Assembly (NCBI GenBank): GCA_964592125.1
Contig: CAZQBV010000088.1
Span: 1 to 11,972 of the forward strand
From: UBA5399 sp964592125
GTDB lineage: Bacteria; Bacillota; Clostridia; Christensenellales; Christensenellaceae
Length of the DNA: 11,972 nucleotides
Reading direction: 5' to 3'
The notes beneath the pieces were generated by a model. The model had not been told where the DNA came from and did not search any database. It saw only the letters and a list, made by a program, of their open reading frames with translations. Below, one piece after another: positions 6,472 to 11,972 of this stretch; the first letter of the stretch is position 1, and each line of letters starts with the position of its first letter. The translations under genes and the position numbers were made by a program.

Positions 6472-7578
6472 TTAGCTTAGGCTCATAATATAGCTTTTTT
6501 GGTTGTCCCACAGCACTGCAGTGGTATCCGAAAGCTGCTGTGCACGCGTAATGGGCGCATCCAGCGAAAGCTGTTTCTCCAGCGTGCCATCCATTGTATA
6601 AATGTATACTGTTTCTGCTGAAAATGCATACAGACGATTCTGCGTAACGGCAACAGAGAACACATTGCGGGGCAACCGTATGTGCACCATAGATAGGTCT
6701 GCCGAGTAAACACGCGCTGCATCTATTTCGGTAGACTTTGTACGCGGAATGAAGGCCAGCTTTACTGCTGCGGGCTGCGCGCTGCTGGCTGCTGCCTTCC
6801 AGCCAAATACCGGCTGCTCCGCCTGCTTGGTACTAAAATACGTAAAGGAAGAAAGCGTATTCGTACCGCTGGCAAAAATAGTGCTATCCGTCACAAATAC
6901 CCTCTCCACAATTTCGGAACTAATTAATATGGTGGTGGTGGGGCTGCCATCCGGCTTGAATGTGATGATTTCGGATGCAGGAACCACACCCGATACATCC
7001 AGCGCCAGCACCCAGAACATGTCGCTTTCACCATAAAACCCAAAGTCAATGATTTGCTTGTCGCTTAGGGAGTCTATTTGCCCTATGCGTTCCCCGCTTA
7101 TATTAAACAGATGCAGGTAGCGAAGCGTGCCATCCGTATCACTTTGGGCAGTGGTTTGCACGGCCACTGTGTTTTTACCGGCCGCCGCTTTTACAATGTT
7201 GCTATCCAGCGAAGTTTTGAACAGTTGTTCCTTGCTGTAGCGCATTGCCTGCACCGTTTTGCCTACATAGTTTACAATTAACTCTTCAGAGGTGGCAGTG
7301 CTTGCATCGCTTAGCTCCAAATTCAGGCTCCAGTGCTCTTTGCCCTCCGCATCTATCAAATGCAGGGTGTTGTTTTGATTGTACAATATGCCATTTTTAT
7401 TTGCCGAAACAGTTTCCGGCAAAGCAAAATCCAGCGCTTGTACATTGCTGGTAAATTTGAACGATGGTATGATGCCCAAAAAATACAACAACGCAAATGC
7501 GCCCGCCGCGGCTGCCGCAGCAATAATAATGATAGTACGCGTGCCCATTCTTCTTCGGCGTGCGGGTTTAAAATACAT
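6472..7578 (-). CDS. Membrane-anchored extracytoplasmic propeller-like protein (DUF5711-like)
   Basis: This is a 368-residue protein of unknown function. A basic N-terminus (residues 5-14, RRRR) is followed by a single hydrophobic segment at about 15-36. This is a type II signal anchor that would put the rest outside the membrane. The remainder is beta-rich with recurring units of about 40-45 residues such as GILYNQNNTLHLIDAEGKEH (63-82), LRYLHLFNISGERI (152-165) and VYIYTMDGTLEKQL (324-337). This pattern suggests a six- or seven-bladed beta-propeller like PQQ/WD-type sensors. Overall composition fits the clostridial DUF5711 family, assigned from memory. No catalytic motif is seen. ATG follows GGGGAG by four bases. 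An extended -10 promoter lies upstream, and CvpA is the next gene downstream, consistent with an envelope-related operon. Confidence 0.75.
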   Translation of the reverse strand: MYFKPARRRRMGTRTIIIIAAAAAAGAFALLYFLGIIPSFKFTSNVQALDFALPETVSANKNGILYNQNNTLHLIDAEGKEHWSLNLELSDASTATSEELIVNYVGKTVQAMRYSKEQLFKTSLDSNIVKAAAGKNTVAVQTTAQSDTDGTLRYLHLFNISGERIGQIDSLSDKQIIDFGFYGESDMFWVLALDVSGVVPASEIITFKPDGSPTTTILISSEIVERVFVTDSTIFASGTNTLSSFTYFSTKQAEQPVFGWKAAASSAQPAAVKLAFIPRTKSTEIDAARVYSADLSMVHIRLPRNVFSVAVTQNRLYAFSAETVYIYTMDGTLEKQLSLDAPITRAQQLSDTTAVLWDNQKSYIMSLS

Positions 7579-7620
7579 AAAGCTCCCCTTTTAAACAGAT
7601 CAATCACCATATCCTACCAA

Positions 7621-7633
7621 TCTCTAATAGAGA
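7621..7633. promoter_or_regulatory. 13-base palindrome in the leader of the DUF5711-like gene
   Basis: TCTCTAATAGAGA has 5-bp arms around a three-base centre. It sits between the predicted transcription start near 7644 and the minus-strand start codon at 7578. It could be an operator half-site pair or a small RNA hairpin. Arms this short can occur by chance. Confidence 0.25.
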
Positions 7634-7650
7634 ACAGTATAAACACGAAC

Positions 7651-7659
7651 ATTATAACA
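7651..7659 (-). promoter_or_regulatory. Extended -10 promoter for the DUF5711-like gene
   Basis: Read on the minus strand the bases are TGTTATAAT, a perfect TATAAT preceded by the TGn extension. A -35 box at the right distance is poor, which extended -10 promoters tolerate. The predicted start near 7644 gives a leader of about 66 bases. Confidence 0.5.
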
Positions 7660-7679
7660 CATTTATGCCAGTTTTGTAG

Positions 7680-7685
7680 TATAAT
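7680..7685 (+). promoter_or_regulatory. Probable -10 box for dapF
   Basis: A perfect TATAAT lies 37 bases before the dapF TTG start codon. No convincing -35 box is present 16-18 bases upstream. The window for it overlaps the core of the divergent promoter at 7651-7659, so the two polymerases would compete for the same DNA. Confidence 0.4.
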
Positions 7686-7722
7686 ATTGTGTACAATCTG
7701 TGAAACAAAGGCGGTGTATGGT

Positions 7723-8538
7723 TTGAAAATAACAAAGATGCACGGACTGGGCAACGATTTTATAATTACCCAGGAATATATGGAAGACTATGTGCCCAGT
7801 GCCAAACGGCTGTGCAAAAGGCGGTTGGGCGTGGGTGCGGATGGCTTGGTGGTGGTGGCTCATTCCAAAATTGCAGATGTAAAAATGCGCATTTTTAATG
7901 CCGATGGCAGCGAAGCGGAAATGTGTGGCAATGCCATACGTTGCTTTGCCCGCTACCTATACGACAGGGGCATTATTCGCAAGGAAGAAATGAAAATAGA
8001 AACGCTGGCAGGCATTATGAAGCCATGCCTGCAAATAGAGAATAAAAAAGTGGTGGGTGTGCGTGTGGATATGGGTTTGCCCAACTATGCGCCGGAAAGC
8101 ATTCCTGTGCTGGCCGAGGATGCGCTGAACTATACTTTGGAAATAGACGGCAGGCAGCTTGCGCTATCCAGCGTGCTGCTGGGTGTGCCACATGCAGTGA
8201 TGTTTGGCACAATTGCGGATGAAGAAGTGGCCGAGCTGGGCAGGAAAATAGAAACCGCATCTATTTTCCCCCGAAAAACAAATGTGAATTTTGCACAAAT
8301 ACTAGACCGTGGCACCATTCGCGTGCGCACTTGGGAGCGCGGCGTGGGTCGCACATTGGCCTGCGGCACCGGCTGTTGCAGCGTGGCGGAAATTGCCCAC
8401 AAAAAAGGACTAACCGACAACAAAGTACGCATTTTGCTGGAAACGGGGGAAATGCAAATAGAGATATCGCCAAGTGGAAATGTGTTTATGACAGGGCCTG
8501 CGGAATATGTTTTTACGGGAGAGACCATCTTTGATTAG
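7723..8538 (+). CDS. dapF: Diaminopimelate epimerase
   Basis: This cofactor-independent racemase converts LL- to meso-diaminopimelate, supplying lysine synthesis and peptidoglycan cross-links in the cytosol. It has 271 residues, the usual length. The two catalytic cysteines are both present: Cys68 in MCGNAIRC (67-74) and Cys214 in ACGTGCCSVA (213-222). The N-terminal MHGLGNDF (6-13), GADGL (38-42), FNADGSEAEMCGN (58-70) and WERGVGRT (204-211) substrate-binding segments are intact. TTG at 7723 is chosen because AGGCGGTG (7709-7716), one base off an ideal Shine-Dalgarno site, lies six bases before it and the family N-terminus begins there. An ATG at 7718 in another frame reads only Met-Val-stop. 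The next gene begins inside the last eight bases, so the two are probably co-translated. No other lysine gene is visible. Confidence 0.96.
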   Translation: MKITKMHGLGNDFIITQEYMEDYVPSAKRLCKRRLGVGADGLVVVAHSKIADVKMRIFNADGSEAEMCGNAIRCFARYLYDRGIIRKEEMKIETLAGIMKPCLQIENKKVVGVRVDMGLPNYAPESIPVLAEDALNYTLEIDGRQLALSSVLLGVPHAVMFGTIADEEVAELGRKIETASIFPRKTNVNFAQILDRGTIRVRTWERGVGRTLACGTGCCSVAEIAHKKGLTDNKVRILLETGEMQIEISPSGNVFMTGPAEYVFTGETIFD

Positions 8539-9916
8539 TACAGAACCCAGAATAAAAGCATTGGGCAACTGGTTTGCCGGCACGGGGCAGCCGCTTTATT
8601 TGGTGGGTGGCTATGTGCGCAACAAGCTGCTGGGGCTGCCCATTACAGATATTGATGTGTGCGCCCCTGTGCACGCGCAGCTGCTGCAAGCCCTTGGCAA
8701 CAAGGATTTTTGGGTGACAGAGCGCGCCTATGGCTTGGGCACTGTGGTCATTCACCAAAACTATGGCGAAGAAGAGTACACCTATGAATACACCTGCTTT
8801 CGCAGCGACAGCTATGGGCGGGGCGGGGTGCATCGCCCGCAAAGCGTTCACTTTACCGAAAACATAGTACTGGACGCAGCGCGGCGGGATTTTACAATCA
8901 ATGCGTTGTATGCAGATACGCAGGGCAACGTAACCGACCCCTTGGGGCGCGGCTTGCAGGACATACAGCAAAGGCAAATTGCGGCCTGCGCGCCAGATAC
9001 CATGCAGCAGGATGCTTTGCGCATTTTGCGTATGGTGCGGTTTTCAGCGCAGCTGGGCTTTGCGGTGCAGCAGCAAACACTTCAGGATGCCAAAAGTTGC
9101 GCCAAGAACATTTGCAATATTTCGCCAGAACGCATACGGGATGAACTGGAAAAAATACTGCTTGCGGATACCGCCTACGGCAATAAAGATGGCGTGCTAA
9201 CAGGGCTGTACCTTATGAAACAAATAGATGCCTTCGCGTGTGTGATTCCCGAACTTTTGGAAGGGGATGGCTTTGCGCAAAAGCCAGAGTACCATGCCTA
9301 CGATGTGATGGAGCACTCGTTTCGCGCCTGTGCGGCGGCCAGCCCAAATTTGCGGGTGCGGCTGGCGGCGCTGCTGCATGACGTGGCAAAACCTGCAACA
9401 TACAAACAGGATGGCAATATGTACCGACACGCACAAACGGGGCAGTTGGCCGCCGAAACCATTTTGCGGCGGTTGAAATTCGAAACTGCAGTGGTGCGTG
9501 ATGTAGGGCAGTTGGTTGCTTGCCACATGTTCGACCTTACGGGAGAAGCAAAAAGAAAGGCTGTAACGCATATGATTGTGCAGCTGGGGCAAGAGCAGTT
9601 TTTGCGGTTGTGCAGCCTAAGGGAAGCCGATTTTGAAGGCTCGGGCAGGGGGGCAGTGCCCACCAGCGCACAAAAGTGGCGAGAAATTTTGGCCGAGCTG
9701 GAGCTGGCAAATGCGCCACTGCGTCGGGAAGACCTGGCTGTGGATGGCAACGACCTAATGCGGGAGCTGGGAATACCCCCGGGCAAGCAGCTGGGGCAGC
9801 TGCTTTTTGCGCTTCACGAAATAGCGCTAAAAAAACCAAAACAAAACAACTACAAAAACTTGATGAGGTATGCTACAATGATGTATACTGGCAAATCGGG
9901 TAAAAATGACGGGTAG
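8531..9916 (+). CDS. cca: CCA-adding tRNA nucleotidyltransferase with HD domain
   Basis: This class II tRNA nucleotidyltransferase adds or repairs the 3' CCA end of tRNAs. Using TTG at 8531 it has 461 residues. The catalytic head shows LVGGYVRN (24-31) and DID (40-42) for two-metal catalysis. RRDFTINA (118-125) and LRILRMVRFSAQLGF (163-177), the nucleotide-templating and neck helices, follow. An HD phosphohydrolase-type domain comes next, with HD at 283-284 in ALLHDVAKP and upstream His262. TTG at 8531 is preferred over ATG at 8507 because GGGAGAG (8517-8523) sits seven bases before it, and the overlap with dapF drops from 32 to 8 bases. HD-bearing forms may have 2',3'-cyclic phosphodiesterase or phosphatase activity (known for E. 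coli Cca). A poly(A) polymerase is possible but less likely in this lineage. Confidence 0.92.
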   Translation: MISTEPRIKALGNWFAGTGQPLYLVGGYVRNKLLGLPITDIDVCAPVHAQLLQALGNKDFWVTERAYGLGTVVIHQNYGEEEYTYEYTCFRSDSYGRGGVHRPQSVHFTENIVLDAARRDFTINALYADTQGNVTDPLGRGLQDIQQRQIAACAPDTMQQDALRILRMVRFSAQLGFAVQQQTLQDAKSCAKNICNISPERIRDELEKILLADTAYGNKDGVLTGLYLMKQIDAFACVIPELLEGDGFAQKPEYHAYDVMEHSFRACAAASPNLRVRLAALLHDVAKPATYKQDGNMYRHAQTGQLAAETILRRLKFETAVVRDVGQLVACHMFDLTGEAKRKAVTHMIVQLGQEQFLRLCSLREADFEGSGRGAVPTSAQKWREILAELELANAPLRREDLAVDGNDLMRELGIPPGKQLGQLLFALHEIALKKPKQNNYKNLMRYATMMYTGKSGKNDG

Positions 9917-10011
9917 CCTAAAAAAGGCATGCCCCACTACTATGGCAAAAGCGTTTCTATACATCAATTGGAATGGCCTTATGCCTATCATATTTACAGG
10001 AGAATTGGAAA
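9917..10011. other. Short gap between cca and the alpha/beta-hydrolase gene
   Basis: These 95 bases carry no gene. A distant 6-bp inverted repeat, AGGCAT (9925-9930) with ATGCCT (9981-9986), could fold but has a 50-base loop. No intrinsic terminator or good promoter is visible, so transcription probably continues from cca. The Shine-Dalgarno site AGGAGA of the next gene is at 9998-10003. Confidence 0.3.
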
Positions 10012-10902
10012 GTGTTTGAGCAATTAGGAATTAAAAACTTTGTAAACAGGGAACAAACAGGAGACTATGTGGATGTGGAGTTTGATACCTACATATCCAA
10101 CAAGGGCAGGGAAGAACTGCTGGCTGTTACAACGCAAATTCACTTTTACGAAGCGGGTGAGGGCGAGCCCCTTATACTGGTGCACGGGATTGGGCAAAAC
10201 ACCTACACCTGGCGCAAGAATTTTGAAGAGCTTTCTAACTATTTCCATGTGTATGCCATAGATCTGCCGGGGCACGGTTTTTCCGGCAAGCCGGAAATTA
10301 GCTACAACATAGAAGAATTTGCGCTTGCAATAGAAGCGTTTATGAATGCACGCAAAATTATTTCGGCAAGCTTCTGCGCCTTTGGCGAAGCCGGTGTGTA
10401 CGTTTTGGATTTTGCAGCGCACAACCCAGAGCGCACCAAGGGAATTATACTTTGCTCCCCCATGATAACGGGCGAGGTGGGCTTCAAGGGCAGGGGGCTG
10501 CCCAGCGTGTTTGGCAATTTGGCAGCACGCATGAAAGTGAACCTGCCAACTGTGCGTGCCGCGCTGGAGGATTGCTATTTTGACCGAACGCTGGTAACGG
10601 ATGAAGTGGCACACGAATACATGAATGGCATGAGCGACAAGGACTTTCGCATTATTGCGCGCATGTGCATAGGCAACTTTTTGGATCAGGATGTGCTGGC
10701 AAACCTGATGGCGGTGAAAAGCCCCATACTGGTGATTGTGGGCATAGACGATAAGATTACTGGCGGCAAAGATTCGGATTTCTTGAATTTGGGCTTTGAA
10801 AAGGGCAGTTTTTTAAGTGTGCGCAATTGCGGATACCTTGTGCAGGAGGAAAAACCGGAAAAAGTGAACGAGGCCATTGTTACTTTTCTGGGCGCAAAAT
10901 AA
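10012..10902 (+). CDS. Alpha/beta-hydrolase-fold protein with apparently inactive catalytic triad
   Basis: This 296-residue cytosolic protein has a recognisable alpha/beta-hydrolase core. LILVHGIGQNTYTW (54-67) is the strand with the oxyanion HG turn. YAIDLPGHGFSGKP (81-94), AAHNPERTKGIILCSPM (135-151) and ILVIVGIDDKIT (239-250) with possible acid Asp246/247 follow. EEKPEKVNEAIVTFL (279-293) closes the domain. At the nucleophile elbow, where GHSxGG is expected, it reads AFGEAG (123-128), so the serine is replaced by Gly125. Where the catalytic His should stand (usually G-H before xxxEKPE) it reads CGYLVQEEKPE, giving Tyr275. Both replacements make hydrolysis by the usual mechanism unlikely; a binding, scaffold or sensor role is inferred. 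GTG at 10012 follows AGGAGA by eight bases and is preferred over ATG at 9973, which has no good ribosome-binding site. The substrate or ligand is unknown. Confidence 0.85.
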   Translation: MFEQLGIKNFVNREQTGDYVDVEFDTYISNKGREELLAVTTQIHFYEAGEGEPLILVHGIGQNTYTWRKNFEELSNYFHVYAIDLPGHGFSGKPEISYNIEEFALAIEAFMNARKIISASFCAFGEAGVYVLDFAAHNPERTKGIILCSPMITGEVGFKGRGLPSVFGNLAARMKVNLPTVRAALEDCYFDRTLVTDEVAHEYMNGMSDKDFRIIARMCIGNFLDQDVLANLMAVKSPILVIVGIDDKITGGKDSDFLNLGFEKGSFLSVRNCGYLVQEEKPEKVNEAIVTFLGAK

Positions 10903-10949
10903 CACTGCCTCCCACCCAAAGCATTATAGATTAAATTGAAAGCAGAACT

Positions 10950-11966
10950 ATGTTAAAATTTTCGGTCAGCGGGCAGGCTTTTACGCCTGTCCCAACTATC
11001 TTCCTGAAAGAATATATGTGCGATGCCCCACAGGACTATGTTCGCGTGTACCTGTATGGGCTATATTTGGCATACGAGCGCCAACAAGTGGATTTGGTGG
11101 AGATGGAAGAGGCGTTGCATATGTCTGCAACACAGATAGAACACGCGCTAAAGTATTGGGCACAAAAGGGCTTTGTGCAGCAAACCGGCTCGGCCGGCGC
11201 ACAAACATACACCTTTATACAAACGCCACAGCCCATTGCAGCGCAGCAAACCATGCCCGCCATCAGCACAGCGCCCGTATACCAACATCAGGCATACAAC
11301 CGAAAGCTGGAGGCATTGCTGGGTAGGCAACTGTCGCCGAGCGATTTGGAAAAAATACACGACTATACAGAAGTGTTTGGCCTGCCACACGACGTGGTGC
11401 TGCTGCTAATAGAAAACACGGTGGCAGCAAGGGGCAGCAGTGTAAACGTGGCCTATTTGGACAAGGTGGCGCAAAGCTGGGCCGACGAGGGCGTGCACAC
11501 AGTAGAAAAAGCCAAGCAAAAGCTGGAAGACTACAAAGCAGCCAATGGCGGTGCCCGCGCTATTTTGCGCAGAATGGGCATCACGGGGAAAAACCCAGAT
11601 AAAACACAGCTGGATTTATACACAAAGTGGACAGAAAAATGGGGCTTCACGCAAGAGGCCATTTCCTTTGCCATGAAGGATGTGGAATTTTCCATGGGCT
11701 CGCCTTTCAAATATTTGGATGCTATTTTGCGCAGCCTGTATGAAAAGGGCATTACCACCTCCGCAGGCATCAGCAAAAACGCGGCGGAATACGAACAGCG
11801 GCACAACTGTATTAAGGACGTGCTACGTGCGCTGGACTATTCCCGCATCAACATACGCGGCAGCCGGATGCTGCCGGCATCTAAGATGGCGCATCTAAGA
11901 TGGCGCCGCCCGCTCCGGCATACTAATGATTTTACTACTGCTTGTCTTGCAAGGCATTGCTTGTAA
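10950..11966 (+). CDS. DnaD-domain replication protein, C-terminus apparently replaced by repeat-derived sequence
   Basis: This protein is probably related to DnaD/DnaB-type primosome proteins that remodel DNA and help load the replicative helicase. It has 338 residues. Residues 1-90 look like a winged-helix N-terminal domain. A Pro/Ala/Gln linker (about 91-114) follows. Two DnaB_2/DnaD-type helical repeats come next: 116-184, ending YLDKVAQSWADEGVHT, and 200-270, ending YLDAILRSLYEKGITT. A third begins at 287-302 (CIKDVLRALDYSRINI), parallel to GARAILRRMGITGKNP in the second. From residue 303 the sequence is Arg-rich, low-similarity and encoded by palindromic and tandem-repeat DNA. The third repeat is thus cut short and the last 36 residues are probably not native. 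The start ATG has only a weak purine tract (GAAAG) upstream. A DnaC-like loader often follows such genes but would lie outside the window. Confidence 0.8.
   Translation: MLKFSVSGQAFTPVPTIFLKEYMCDAPQDYVRVYLYGLYLAYERQQVDLVEMEEALHMSATQIEHALKYWAQKGFVQQTGSAGAQTYTFIQTPQPIAAQQTMPAISTAPVYQHQAYNRKLEALLGRQLSPSDLEKIHDYTEVFGLPHDVVLLLIENTVAARGSSVNVAYLDKVAQSWADEGVHTVEKAKQKLEDYKAANGGARAILRRMGITGKNPDKTQLDLYTKWTEKWGFTQEAISFAMKDVEFSMGSPFKYLDAILRSLYEKGITTSAGISKNAAEYEQRHNCIKDVLRALDYSRINIRGSRMLPASKMAHLRWRRPLRHTNDFTTACLARHCL
11858..11876. repeat. GC-rich hairpin at the DnaD break point
   Basis: CGGCAGC (11858-11864) pairs perfectly with GCTGCCG (11870-11876) around a five-base loop. It starts two bases after the last codon that aligns with the DnaD repeat (ATA, 11853-11855). 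It is therefore a candidate left edge of an inserted element. As DNA it could also form a cruciform. Confidence 0.6.
11878..11905. repeat. Two tandem 14-base repeats, each self-complementary
   Basis: The unit CATCTAAGATGGCG occurs twice without interruption (11878-11891 and 11892-11905). Each unit contains CATCT-A-AGATG, a palindrome with a single-base centre. The second copy can pair further through GGCGC and GCGCC. The heptamer CCGGCAT flanks the tandem: it begins at 11874 and again at 11914, followed respectively by CTAA and ACTAA. Such small tandem palindromes are typical of non-coding repetitive elements rather than protein-coding sequence. Confidence 0.7.
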
Positions 11967-11972
11967 TGCAAG
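11914..11972. repeat. AT-rich, hairpin-forming tail of a putative repetitive element, cut by the window edge
   Basis: After the GC-rich part the sequence switches abruptly to AT-rich. The palindrome CTTGCAAG (11946-11953) is followed by GCATT (11954-11958) pairing with AATGC (11965-11969). The reading frame of the DnaD-like gene happens to end here at TAA (11964-11966). The string ATACTAAT (11920-11927) also occurs at 1083-1090, directly after the gdhA stop. A CTTGCA/TGCAAG pairing is likewise present in the gdhA-downstream hairpin row. This may be a related element or coincidence. The right boundary is outside the window. Confidence 0.4.

Noticed and set aside
8507..8530. ATG at 8507 as the start of cca
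   Set aside because: It would overlap dapF by 32 bases with no good ribosome-binding site, whereas TTG at 8531 has GGGAGAG at ideal spacing.
8513..8977. Minus-strand frame of 154 codons opposite the start of cca
   Set aside because: It overlaps the conserved GGYVR/DID region of cca, which is unquestionably coding in the plus direction, and it shows no motif.
10024..10614. Long minus-strand frame (196 codons) opposite the hydrolase gene
   Set aside because: Shadow of the coding strand; the plus frame has clear alpha/beta-hydrolase motifs and a good ribosome-binding site.

Overview
The window looks like a stretch of chromosome from a low-GC-lineage, Gram-positive Clostridia-type bacterium, probably Oscillospiraceae/Ruminococcaceae-like. 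This rests on family content: a RocG/GudB-type glutamate dehydrogenase, a DnaD-domain replication protein with several tandem C-terminal repeats, a GT2 plus DUF2304 pair, CvpA, and an HD-domain CCA-adding enzyme. Frequent TTG/GTG starts behind good Shine-Dalgarno sites also fit. Base composition is mixed in genes and AT-rich between them. I see no rRNA, tRNA, CRISPR array, transposase or phage gene. The taxonomic call is an inference.

Layout, left to right. (1) The 3' six-sevenths of a glutamate dehydrogenase gene enters from the left edge (1-1083). (2) A gene-free stretch of 313 bases (1084-1396) carries a row of seven or eight potential hairpins. (3) A 1037-residue multidomain protein follows: sensor-like N-terminus, PPDK/PEP-synthase-type ATP-grasp domain, conserved GPGRWGS module and C-terminal nucleotidyltransferase, with no phosphohistidine swivel domain (1397-4510). 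(4) A promoter-like site precedes a translationally coupled GT2 glycosyltransferase and DUF2304 membrane protein (4596-5647). (5) Two minus-strand genes converge on that pair with an 8-base gap: CvpA (5656-6372), and upstream of it a membrane-anchored, propeller-like protein resembling DUF5711 (6472-7578). (6) A short divergent promoter region (7579-7722) feeds a plus-strand cluster: dapF, an overlapping CCA-adding enzyme, an alpha/beta-hydrolase-fold protein and a DnaD-domain protein running to the right edge.

The genes combine housekeeping metabolism (glutamate and diaminopimelate/lysine, tRNA maturation, replication) with envelope-associated proteins (GT2/DUF2304, CvpA, DUF5711-like).

The points most worth a second look are these. 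The ATP-grasp/nucleotidyltransferase fusion has no obvious place in central carbon metabolism. The alpha/beta-hydrolase appears to have lost both its nucleophile serine and its catalytic histidine. The DnaD-like protein breaks off inside its third C-terminal repeat, exactly where a palindrome-rich, tandem-repeat sequence begins. The hairpin cluster downstream of gdhA is also notable.
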